DNA of 43,743 nucleotides from positions 1-43,743 of the forward strand of contig NZ_KZ984613.1 of NCBI RefSeq assembly GCF_003574465.1. Direction: 5' to 3'. Origin of the DNA: Methylobacterium crusticola. Lineage in GTDB: Bacteria; Pseudomonadota; Alphaproteobacteria; Rhizobiales; Beijerinckiaceae. Made by a program: the position numbers and the translations under genes. This document shows positions 31,624 to 40,306 of the stretch, in pieces (position 1 is the first letter of the stretch; each line of letters opens with the position of its first letter). A model generated the notes under the pieces. The model was not told the DNA's origin. It did not search any database and saw only the letters and a program-made list of their open reading frames with translations.

Positions 31624-32958
31624 ATGAGCCAGAGCTTCGATCTCGTCCTGCGCGGCGGCACCGTGGTCAACCACGACGGGATCGGCGAGGCGGATCTCGG
31701 CGTGCGGGACGGGCGCGTCGCGGCCATCGGCGACCTGTCGCGGGCCGCTTCCGGGCGCGTGCAGGATTGCCGCGGCCTGCACCTCCTGCCGGGCGTGATC
31801 GACAGCCAGGTCCATTTCCGCGAGCCCGGGCTCGACCACAAGGAGGACCTCGAGACGGGGTCCCGGGCCGCCGTCATGGGCGGTGTCACCACGGTGTTCG
31901 AGATGCCGAACACGGACCCCCAGACCACGGGGCCGGAGGCGCTCGCCGACAAGCTGCGGCGCGCCCACCACCGGATGCACTGCGACTTCGCGTTCTGGGT
32001 CGGCGGCACGCACGAGAACGCCCGGGACGTCGCCGCGCTCGAGCGGCTGCCGGGCGCGGCCGGCATCAAGGTGTTCATCGGGTCGTCCACGGGCTCGCTC
32101 CTGGTCGAGGACGACGCCGGCATCGCCGAGATCCTCAGCCGCACGCGGCGCCGGGCCGCCTTCCACGCCGAGGACGAGGCGATGCTGCGGGCGCGCCGGG
32201 ACCTGCGGGTGCCGGGGGACCCGTCCTCCCATCCGGTCTGGCGCTCGCCCGAGGTGGCGCTGAAGGCCACCGAGCGGCTGGTGCGGATCGCCCGCGCCAC
32301 GGGGGCGCGCATCCACATCCTGCACATCTCGACGGCCGAGGAGATGCGCTTCCTCGCCGACCACAAGGACGTCGCCACCGTCGAGGTGACGCCCCACCAC
32401 CTCACCCTCGACGGCGGGGAGGCCTACGCGCGCCTCGGAACCCTCGTGCAGATGAACCCGCCGGTGCGCGACGCGGGCCACCGCGACGGGCTGTGGTGGG
32501 GCGTGTCGCAGGGCGTGGCCGACGTGATCGGCTCGGACCACGCTCCCCACACCCTCGCGGAGAAGCGCAAAGCCTACCCGGATTCGCCCTCCGGCATGAC
32601 CGGGGTGCAGACGCTGGTCCCGCTCATGCTCGACCACGTCGCGGCCGGCCGCCTCTCGCTCGCGCGCCTCGTCGACCTCACGAGCGCCGGGCCCAAGCGC
32701 GCCTTCGGGATCGCCCGCAAGGGCCGCCTCGCCGTGGGTTACGACGCCGACGTCACGGTGGTCGACCTGAAGCGGCGCGAGACCATCACGAACGCCTGGA
32801 TCGCCTCCCGCTGCGGCTGGACGCCCCACGACGGCCGGGTCGTGACCGGCTGGCCGGTCGGCACCGTGGTGCGCGGGCAGGCGGTCATGTGGGAGGGCGC
32901 GCTCGCCGAGCCGTCGCGGGGCGAGGCGGTCCGGTTCGAGGAGGGGGCGGCGGCGTGA
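31624..32958 (+). CDS. pyrC: dihydroorotase-like amidohydrolase with QxH metal motif
   Basis: This 444-residue amidohydrolase has the class I dihydroorotase layout. The opening metal motif is D60-S-Q62-V-H64-F-R66: the first His of HxH is Gln. K149 (GIKVFIGSS), a candidate carboxylated Lys, remains; HILHISTAEEM supplies a later His, and the catalytic Asp is D305 in GSDHAPH. MPNTDPQTT, which binds substrate, is intact. Dihydroorotase closes carbamoyl-aspartate to dihydroorotate in pyrimidine synthesis. This QxH variety is common in alphaproteobacteria next to ygfZ and may be a second, specialised enzyme or one with a single metal. No pyrB accompanies it. The start is preceded by GAAGGAG. Confidence 0.85.
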   Translation: MSQSFDLVLRGGTVVNHDGIGEADLGVRDGRVAAIGDLSRAASGRVQDCRGLHLLPGVIDSQVHFREPGLDHKEDLETGSRAAVMGGVTTVFEMPNTDPQTTGPEALADKLRRAHHRMHCDFAFWVGGTHENARDVAALERLPGAAGIKVFIGSSTGSLLVEDDAGIAEILSRTRRRAAFHAEDEAMLRARRDLRVPGDPSSHPVWRSPEVALKATERLVRIARATGARIHILHISTAEEMRFLADHKDVATVEVTPHHLTLDGGEAYARLGTLVQMNPPVRDAGHRDGLWWGVSQGVADVIGSDHAPHTLAEKRKAYPDSPSGMTGVQTLVPLMLDHVAAGRLSLARLVDLTSAGPKRAFGIARKGRLAVGYDADVTVVDLKRRETITNAWIASRCGWTPHDGRVVTGWPVGTVVRGQAVMWEGALAEPSRGEAVRFEEGAAA

Positions 32959-32987
32959 GCCCCGGCGGGCCGGGCCCGGCCCCGCCT

Positions 32988-32999
32988 CCCGCTGGCGGG
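32988..32999. terminator. weak hairpin after pyrC
   Basis: CCCGC (32988-32992), TG, then GCGGG (32995-32999) make a short perfect stem 30 bases after the stop. It could be a terminator, but it is short and lacks a T run. Confidence 0.25.
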
Positions 33000-33100
33000 C
33001 GGACGGGCACGCCGCAGTTGGCGCGCGTCCGCTTCTCGTGTACGAGCGCGCCGGAGTCGAGGTCCGGACGCGCCCGCGTGCCGGCCGTTCGCACGTTGGC

Positions 33101-33116
33101 GGCCCCCGCGGGGGCC
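33101..33116. promoter_or_regulatory. 16-base palindrome just upstream of secG
   Basis: GGCCCCCGCGGGGGCC is self-complementary over its full 16 bases and ends 14 bases before the secG ATG. In RNA it could form a short stem close to the ribosome binding site (GGAAG). Confidence 0.3.
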
Positions 33117-33130
33117 GGCCTGGAAGCCCG

Positions 33131-33532
33131 ATGCAGACCGTCCTGATCGTCGTCCACCTGATCATCGTCCTCGCCCTCATCGGCGTGGTGCTGCTGCAGC
33201 GCTCCGAGGGCGGCCTCGGCCTGGGCGGCGGGGGCGGCACCCAGGGCTTCATGACCGGGCGCGGCCAGGCCAACGCGCTCACCCGGGCCACCGCGATCCT
33301 GGCCGCCCTGTTCTTCGCCACCAGCATCGTGCTCGCCATCCTGTCGCACCGCGGCGGCGGGCCCCGCTCGATCTTCGAGGGCGCCTCCCAGCGCGCCCCG
33401 GCGGGCCAGCCCGGAGCCGCCCCCGGCGGCAACGTCCTCGACCAGCTGAAGCAGATGCAGGACCGCGGCGCGGCCCCCGCCGCGCCGGCGAGCCCCGCCC
33501 CCGCCGCCCCCGAGGCGCCCCAGTCGCGCTGA
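33131..33532 (+). CDS. secG: preprotein translocase subunit SecG
   Basis: The 133-residue protein has two membrane helices, VLIVVHLIIVLALIGVVLLQ (about residues 4-23) and TAILAALFFATSIVLAILSH (about 54-73), separated by the SecG-specific QRSEGGLGLGGGG..GFMTGRGQANALTRAT loop. It supports SecYEG-driven export. The C-terminal 60 residues, rich in Ala, Pro and Gln with DQLKQMQDR, are a longer cytoplasmic tail than in Escherichia coli, as usual in alphaproteobacteria. ATG 33131 follows GGAAG. It lies upstream of pyrG, a common order in this class. Confidence 0.93.
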   Translation: MQTVLIVVHLIIVLALIGVVLLQRSEGGLGLGGGGGTQGFMTGRGQANALTRATAILAALFFATSIVLAILSHRGGGPRSIFEGASQRAPAGQPGAAPGGNVLDQLKQMQDRGAAPAAPASPAPAAPEAPQSR

Positions 33533-33550
33533 GGCACCGGCCTCCCCGCG

Positions 33551-33574
33551 CCCGCCCGGCGCCGCGCCGGCGGG
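33551..33574 (+). terminator. hairpin after secG
   Basis: CCCGCCCGGC (33551-33560) pairs with GCCGGCGGG (33566-33574) through nine bases with one bulged C, loop five bases, 20 bases after the secG stop. No T run follows. Confidence 0.4.
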
Positions 33575-33594
33575 CCGCGTCGCCGCCCGGCTGA

Positions 33595-35325
<1,731 letters not shown>

Positions 35326-35363
35326 CGCCCGGGGGCGGCCGGGGCCGCGGCCTGGCCCGGGCG
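35326..35363 (+). terminator. hairpin after pyrG
   Basis: CGCCCGGG (35326-35333) begins immediately after the pyrG stop and pairs with CCCGGGCG (35356-35363). The interior also folds (GGCCG/CGGCC). It lies before the yjfL-like gene, suggesting that set has its own promoter. Confidence 0.45.
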
Positions 35364-35379
35364 AACGGGGAGGGGGGAG

Positions 35380-35781
35380 ATGCTGGCTTCGATCTCGGGA
35401 CTCGGCGCGTTCCTGGCCTACTTCGCCACCGCGCTCGGCCTCGTGGCGCTCTACCTCCTGATCTACACCCTGGCGACAGCGCACGACGAGCTGATGCTGA
35501 TCCGGCGCGGGGTCACCGCGGCCTCGATCGCCCTCGGGGGCAGCCTCGTCGCCTTCACGCTGCCCCTCGCGGTCGCGATCTACAACGCGCAGGGGCTCCT
35601 CGACTGCGCGATCTGGGGCCTCGTCGGGCTCGTCGTGCAGATGCTGGTCTACTGGCTGGTCCGCCTCGCGCTGCCCGACCTGTCGCGGCAGATCGCGGCC
35701 GGGGAGGCCGCGCCGGCGCTGCTCCTCGCCGCCGCCTCGCTCGCCGCCGGCATCCTCAACGCCGCCTCCATGACCTATTGA
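35380..35781 (+). CDS. DUF350 (YjfL-like) membrane protein
   Basis: The 133-residue protein has four hydrophobic segments, AYFATALGLVALYLLIYTLA, ASIALGGSLVAFTLPLAVAI, LLDCAIWGLVGLVVQMLVYWLV and LLLAAASLAAGILNAASM, and the linker TAHDELMLIRRGVTAA typical of DUF350. Its start is preceded by GGGAGGGGGGAG. DUF350 proteins occur with DUF1190 and glutathionylspermidine-synthase-like genes, as here; they are implicated in membrane stress but the activity is unknown. The C-terminus NAASMTY matches the family's final helix. Confidence 0.87.
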   Translation: MLASISGLGAFLAYFATALGLVALYLLIYTLATAHDELMLIRRGVTAASIALGGSLVAFTLPLAVAIYNAQGLLDCAIWGLVGLVVQMLVYWLVRLALPDLSRQIAAGEAAPALLLAAASLAAGILNAASMTY

Positions 35782-35840
35782 CGGCCGGGCCCGGCTGCTG
35801 TCGTCTGCCCCGACCCCACCCCGGAGGGCGCCGGCCCCGG

Positions 35841-36503
35841 ATGCAAGCCAACGCGCCATCCCTCGACGGGCCGGGTCCGACCCAGGGCTCGAAGCGGTCC
35901 CAGACCGTCTCGCTCGTGCTCCTCGTCGGCGTCGGGGCGGCCGCCCTCGTGCTCGCGCGGCGCGATCCCTCCCAGCGGGAGGAGGACACCCTCGTGTACG
36001 CCGACCTCGCCGCCTGCCGGGCCCAGGGCCTGCGCAGCCCGGAGGATTGCGAGGCCGCCGACCGCGAGGTCCGCGCCCTCTACCCGACGGTGGCGCCGCG
36101 CTACCCCGACAGCGCCGCCTGCGAGCGCCACCACGGGAGCGGCGGCTGCACCGCCGCCGTGGCGCCGGCGCCCGCCGGCGCGTTCGTGCCGCTCCTCGCG
36201 GGGTTCATGATCGGCCGGTCCGCCGACCAGCACCTGCCGGTCCAGCCGCTGTTCCGGCACGCGCCCGACGAGGCGCGCGAAGCGGCGGGCGTCTCCGGCG
36301 TCTCCGGCGGCTACTGCACGAGCGGCGGCGGCCGCGTCTGGACCGCCCGGGGCTCGACGCTCGCCCGCGTCTCCTCGGCGGTCGCCCGCGGCGGCCCCGC
36401 CCCGGCGCGGGTCGTCGCCACGGGGGGCTTCGGCGCCACGGGCCACGGCGTCGCCGTCCACGCGAGCTCCGGACACGCGGGCTCCGGGCACGCGGGCGGC
36501 TGA
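35841..36503 (+). CDS. DUF1190 (YgiB/YjfM-like) protein
   Basis: The 220-residue protein has one N-terminal membrane anchor (VSLVLLVGVGAAALVLA), then a DUF1190 pattern with spaced Cys: YADLAACRAQGLRSPEDCEAA and PDSAACERHHGSGGC. The rest is Gly/Ser/Ala-rich and low complexity, with SGHAGSGHAGG at the end. The family is unassigned; members sit beside YgiC/YjfC. The last base of the stop is the first base of the next start (TGATG), so translation is coupled to the synthetase-like gene. Cys pairs would form disulfides if the domain is periplasmic. Confidence 0.82.
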   Translation: MQANAPSLDGPGPTQGSKRSQTVSLVLLVGVGAAALVLARRDPSQREEDTLVYADLAACRAQGLRSPEDCEAADREVRALYPTVAPRYPDSAACERHHGSGGCTAAVAPAPAGAFVPLLAGFMIGRSADQHLPVQPLFRHAPDEAREAAGVSGVSGGYCTSGGGRVWTARGSTLARVSSAVARGGPAPARVVATGGFGATGHGVAVHASSGHAGSGHAGG

Positions 36504-37657
36504 TGCGGCGCCTCGCCCTCGGCGAGCGGCCGGACTGGCGCGCGCAGGCCGCGGCCGCGGGCTTCACGTTCCACAGCCTCGACGGCGCGCCCTACTGGGA
36601 CGAGACCCACGCCTACGCGTTCACCCTCGACGAGATCGAGCGCGGGCTCGAGGCGCCGAGCGCCGAGCTGCACGCCCTCTGCCTCGCCTTCGTCGACCGG
36701 GCCGTGGGCGATGCGGCGATCCTCGCCTCCCTGGGCATCCCCGGCCACGCCTTCGAGGCCGTGCGCGCGAGCTGGCGGCGGCGCGACCCGTCCCTCTACG
36801 GCCGGCTCGACTTCGCCTGGGGCGGGGAGGGGCCGGCTAAGCTCCTCGAGTACAACGCCGACACCCCGACGGCGCTCTACGAGACGGGCGTCTTCCAGTG
36901 GCTCTGGCTCGAGGACAGCCTCGCGCGCGGCCGGCTGCCGGCCGGCACCGATCAGTTCAACGCCGTGCACGACCGGCTGGTCGCGCGCTTCCGGGAGATC
37001 GGCGGCCCGGTCGCCTTCACCTGCATGGAGGCGGCGCCGGAGGACCGCGGCACCGTCGCCTACCTGCAGGACTGCGCCCATCAGGCCGGCCTCGCCACCC
37101 GCTTCGTGCCCCTCGAGGCGGTGGCGCTCGACAGCGCGGGCGCCTTCACGGACGCGCTCGGCGCGCCGCTCGGCACCCTGTTCAAGCTCTACCCCTGGGA
37201 ATGGGCCTTCCGGGACGCCTTCGGCGACCGCCTCGCCGGCACCCCGACCCGGTTCCTCGAGCCGCCCTGGAAGGCGGTGCTCTCGACGAAGGGGCTCCTG
37301 CCCCACCTCTGGGCCATGGCGCCCGGCCACCCCAACCTGCTGCCGGCCTACTTCGAGGACGATCCCCGCAAGGGCGCCCTCGGCGCCTCGTTCGTGCGCA
37401 AGCCGATCCTGTCGCGCGAGGGCGCGAACGTGCTCATGGTGCGGGACGGCGCCGTGCTCGCCCGCCGGGACGGGCCCTACGGCGCCGAGGGCCACGTGCG
37501 CCAGGCCCTGTGCGCGCTCCCGGTCTTCGCCGGCCAGCACGTCCTGGCCGGGAGCTGGCTCGTCGGCGACGTCCCGGCGGGCCTGTGCCTGCGCGAGAGC
37601 CCCGACCCCATCACCGGCAACGCCGCGCGCTTCGTGCCGCACGTCATCGCGCCGTGA
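36503..37657 (+). CDS. glutathionylspermidine synthase-like ATP-grasp protein (YgiC/YjfC)
   Basis: The 384-residue protein matches the synthetase domain of glutathionylspermidine synthase: AYAFTLDEIERGLEAPSAELHALC, LYGRLDFAWGGEGPAKLLEYNADTPTALYETG, EAAPEDRGTVAYLQD and, in the ATP-grasp part, FVRKPILSREGANVLM. It lacks the amidase half of the bifunctional enzyme. Related YgiC and YjfC are ATP-grasp ligases of unproven substrate. It overlaps the DUF1190 stop by one base, and with DUF350 completes a yjfL-M-C-like unit. It probably ligates an amine to a carboxylate, possibly a peptide or polyamine. It ends 42 bases before holC. Confidence 0.9.
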   Translation: MRRLALGERPDWRAQAAAAGFTFHSLDGAPYWDETHAYAFTLDEIERGLEAPSAELHALCLAFVDRAVGDAAILASLGIPGHAFEAVRASWRRRDPSLYGRLDFAWGGEGPAKLLEYNADTPTALYETGVFQWLWLEDSLARGRLPAGTDQFNAVHDRLVARFREIGGPVAFTCMEAAPEDRGTVAYLQDCAHQAGLATRFVPLEAVALDSAGAFTDALGAPLGTLFKLYPWEWAFRDAFGDRLAGTPTRFLEPPWKAVLSTKGLLPHLWAMAPGHPNLLPAYFEDDPRKGALGASFVRKPILSREGANVLMVRDGAVLARRDGPYGAEGHVRQALCALPVFAGQHVLAGSWLVGDVPAGLCLRESPDPITGNAARFVPHVIAP

Positions 37658-37699
37658 GGCCGGATGCCTTTCGGGGCCCGCGGCCCTATCTCACACCCC

Positions 37700-38152
37700 G
37701 TGACCGAGATCCTGTTCTACCACATGCAGCGCCAGCCCCTCGAGTCGGTGCTGCCGAGCCTCCTCGAGAAATCCCTGGAGCGGCAGTGGCGCGTGGCCGT
37801 GCAGGCGACGAGCGAGGAGCGTCTCCAGGCCCTCGACGACCACCTCTGGACCTTCTCGGACGACGGCTTCCTGCCCCACGGCACCGAGCGCGAGCCGGAC
37901 AGCGGCACGCAGCCCGTGGTCCTGACCCTCCGGGACGCCAACCCGAACGGCGCCTCGATCCGCTTCCTGGTGGAGGGGGCGTCCCTGCCGGAGGATGCGG
38001 GCACCTACCAGCGCATCTGCATCCTGTTCGACGGCTCCGACCAGGACGCGCTGCTGTTTGCCCGCGAGCAGTGGCGGGGCGCCAAGGAGGCCGGCCACGC
38101 CGTCGCCTACTGGCAGCAGGACGAGAGCGGGCGCTGGCAGAAGAAGGCGTGA
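37700..38152 (+). CDS. holC: DNA polymerase III chi subunit
   Basis: About 150 residues from GTG 37700, VTEILFYHMQRQPLESVLPSLLEKSLERQWRVAVQATSEERLQALDDHLWTFSDDGFLPHG, the standard chi start (TEILFYH). The remaining RICILFDGSDQDALLFAREQWRGAKEAGHAVAYWQQDESGRW is also typical. Chi binds psi in the clamp loader and single-stranded-DNA-binding protein on lagging-strand templates. An upstream ATG at 37664 adds unrelated residues. It lies shortly after the ATP-grasp gene; co-transcription is possible. A long perfect hairpin follows the stop. Confidence 0.94.
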   Translation: MTEILFYHMQRQPLESVLPSLLEKSLERQWRVAVQATSEERLQALDDHLWTFSDDGFLPHGTEREPDSGTQPVVLTLRDANPNGASIRFLVEGASLPEDAGTYQRICILFDGSDQDALLFAREQWRGAKEAGHAVAYWQQDESGRWQKKA

Positions 38153-38194
38153 CGCCGGGGTCCGGGCGCCCGGCCCTGCGCCCGGACCCCGGCG
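38153..38194 (+). terminator. 17-base perfect hairpin immediately after holC
   Basis: CGCCGGGGTCCGGGCGC (38153-38169) pairs without mismatch with GCGCCCGGACCCCGGCG (38178-38194) across an eight-base loop. The first base follows the holC stop codon directly. No T run is present, but this is the most stable hairpin in the window. It probably ends the transcript or blocks exonucleases. Confidence 0.65.
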
Positions 38195-38266
38195 CCGGCC
38201 CGGCCCCTGACGACGGCCGAGGCGCGGGCGGGAGCCCGGCCCCGCACAACGGGAGGATGAACCGCG

Positions 38267-39802
38267 ATGACCCGTACCCTGGCCCTGCTGGCCGCGCTCG
38301 TGATCGGCCTCGGGCCGGTGCCGGCGCCGGCCCAGCAAAAGCCCGCCGAATCCCGCCAGTCCGAGGCGCGCCAGCCCGAGGGCCGGCGCCTGCCGGCCGA
38401 CGCGGTGACGCAGCACACCCTGTCCCTCGCCGGCGGGCGCTCCCTGAGCTTCACCGCCACCGCCGGCAGCCTCGCCCTCGTCGACGAGGCGGGCAAGCTC
38501 CAGGCCGAGATCGCCTTCACGGCCTACGCCGTCCCGGAGCGCGAGCCCGGCGGCCGGCCGGTGACCTTCGCGCTCAACGGCGGCCCCGGGGCGGCCTCGG
38601 CCTACCTCAACCTCGGCGCGGTGGGGCCGTGGCGGCTGCCGCTCGAGGGCGCCAGCGTCAGCCCCTCGGCGGCGCCGACGCTGGTCGCGAACGACGAGAC
38701 CTGGCTCGACTTCACCGACCTCGTCTTCATCGACCCGGTCGGCACGGGCTACAGCCGGGCGGCGGGCGACGACGGCAAGCGCTACTACGCGGTCGACAGC
38801 GACGCCTCCGTGCTCGCCGCCGCCATCGCCCGCTGGCTGCGCACCAACGACCGGCTCGCCTCGCCGAAATTCCTCCTCGGCGAGAGCTACGGCGGCTTTC
38901 GCGGGCCGCTGATCGCCCGCAAGCTCCAGGACGACGTCGGCGTCGGCCTCTCCGGGCTGGTGCTGCTCTCGCCCGTGCTCGATTTCGGCTGGCTCCAGCC
39001 GCCGCGCCACAACCCGCTCGGGGCCGTGACGCGCCTGCCCTCCCTGGCCGCGGCGGGCCTGGAGCGGCGCGGCGGCGCGCCGGGCCCCGGGACGATGGCG
39101 GAGGTCGAGGCCTACGCCACCGGCCAGTACCTCTCCGACCTCCTGCGCGGTCCCTCCGACCCGGCGGCCCTGGACCGGCTCTCCGAGAAGGTCGCGGCCC
39201 TCGTCGGGCTCGACGCCGCGGCGGTGCGGCGCCAGGGCGGGCGGCTGTCCGCCGGCAGCTTCCAGCGCGAGATCGGCCGCGGCGACGGCCGGGTCGCCAG
39301 CGCCTACGACACCGGCATCACCGGCTGGGACCCCGACCCGACCGCCGCGCAATCCCACTTCGAGGATCCGCTGCTCTCCGCCATGCAGGCGCCCCTCACG
39401 AGCGCCATGGTGGATCTCTACGCCCGCACGCTCAACTGGCGGGTGCCGAACCTGCGCTACGAGCTCCTCAGCACGGGCGTGAACCGGTCCTGGAACTGGG
39501 GCTCGGGCCGCTCGCCGCCGGAGGTGGTGGGCGACCTGCGCCAGGCGCTCGCCCTCGACGGGTCGCTGCGGGTGCTGGTCGCGCACGGCTACACGGATCT
39601 CGTCACGCCCTACTTCGCCTCGAAGTTGATCCTCGATCAGGTCCCGGCCTTCGGCGGCGACCGGCGCCTCGCCCTCGCGGTCTTTCCCGGCGGCCACATG
39701 TTCTACTCGCGCAAAAGCTCGCGCGCGGCCTTGCGCGGGGAGGTTCTTCGCCTCTACGAGGCGGCCCTGAGGGCACGGCAGGGCGCGGGCGAGGGACGAT
39801 GA
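38267..39802 (+). CDS. S10-family serine carboxypeptidase, secreted
   Basis: The 511-residue protein has a signal peptide (MTRTLALLAALVIGLGPVPAPAQ) and the S10 alpha/beta-hydrolase layout. The catalytic triad is S207 in GESYGG, D444 in HGYTDLVTPYFAS and H477 in GGHMFY. FALNGGPGAASAYLNLGAVGPWRL is the substrate and oxyanion region (NGGPG), and IDPVGTGYS is conserved. These enzymes remove C-terminal residues from peptides, usually at low pH, and here would act in the periplasm or outside. The start is preceded by GGGAGG. Its stop overlaps the start of the following lipoprotein gene (ATGA), which suggests the two function together. Confidence 0.92.
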   Translation: MTRTLALLAALVIGLGPVPAPAQQKPAESRQSEARQPEGRRLPADAVTQHTLSLAGGRSLSFTATAGSLALVDEAGKLQAEIAFTAYAVPEREPGGRPVTFALNGGPGAASAYLNLGAVGPWRLPLEGASVSPSAAPTLVANDETWLDFTDLVFIDPVGTGYSRAAGDDGKRYYAVDSDASVLAAAIARWLRTNDRLASPKFLLGESYGGFRGPLIARKLQDDVGVGLSGLVLLSPVLDFGWLQPPRHNPLGAVTRLPSLAAAGLERRGGAPGPGTMAEVEAYATGQYLSDLLRGPSDPAALDRLSEKVAALVGLDAAAVRRQGGRLSAGSFQREIGRGDGRVASAYDTGITGWDPDPTAAQSHFEDPLLSAMQAPLTSAMVDLYARTLNWRVPNLRYELLSTGVNRSWNWGSGRSPPEVVGDLRQALALDGSLRVLVAHGYTDLVTPYFASKLILDQVPAFGGDRRLALAVFPGGHMFYSRKSSRAALRGEVLRLYEAALRARQGAGEGR

Positions 39803-40200
39803 CGCGGACGGAGCGGGGCCTCGGGGCGAGGGCGGCCGGGACGCGGGGGCTCGCCGCCGCGGCGGCCCTCGGCGCCGGCCTGGCCGCGGCCGGCTGCGGC
39901 GGCAGCCCGAACCGGGCCGCCCCGCCGGTGACGATCACCCCCCCGGCCCCCCCGGCCTACGCGGGGCCCGTGCTCGCGCCGGACGGCACCTGCACCGGGC
40001 CGGTGCCGAGCGCCGCGGGCGCGATCGCGCCCGGCATCGGCGAGTGCGAGCTCGTGCGGCTCAAGGGCAAGCCCCCGACCGACGTGCTCGTCGGCGAGAG
40101 CGGGCGCGGCCAGCGCGAGGTGCAGGTCCTCTACACCGAGCCCGGCGCCAAGGAGCTGTACTTCTTCGTCAACAACCGCCTCGACCGCATCGTGAAGTAG
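39799..40200 (+). CDS. small lipoprotein coupled to the S10 peptidase
   Basis: The 133-residue protein has a lipoprotein signal ending LAAAGC, with acceptor Cys at residue 33. After a proline-rich linker (AAPPVTITPPAPPAYAGP) comes PDGTCTGPVPSAAGAIAPGIGECELVRLKGKPPTDVLVGESGRGQREVQVLY, containing a Cys pair and the start of a small beta domain ending FVNNRLDRIVK. Its ATG overlaps the peptidase stop by four bases. I do not recognise the family; the compact domain and conserved-looking VGESGRGQREV string resemble OmlA/SmpA-like or other small envelope lipoproteins. It may anchor or escort the peptidase. Confidence 0.78.
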   Translation: MTRTERGLGARAAGTRGLAAAAALGAGLAAAGCGGSPNRAAPPVTITPPAPPAYAGPVLAPDGTCTGPVPSAAGAIAPGIGECELVRLKGKPPTDVLVGESGRGQREVQVLYTEPGAKELYFFVNNRLDRIVK

Positions 40201-40215
40201 CGCTGCGACGCCCGC

Positions 40216-40284
40216 GCGGCCTCCGGGCGAGCCCGGGCGATCACCGTTGAAGGGCGGGCGCGGCGCGCCCGCGCCGGAGGCCGC
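40216..40284. other. nested inverted repeats between the lipoprotein gene and opgC
   Basis: GCGGCCTCCGG (40216-40226) pairs with CCGGAGGCCGC (40274-40284) over 11 bases. Inside lie CCGGGC-ga-GCCCGG (40223-40236) and GCGGGCGCG-g-CGCGCCCGC (40254-40272). The three cannot all form together because the outer arm and the first inner stem share 40223-40226. It may be a terminator with alternative folds or an attenuator for opgC. Confidence 0.4.
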
Positions 40285-40306
40285 CTGACCGAGGACGACC
40301 AGCCCC

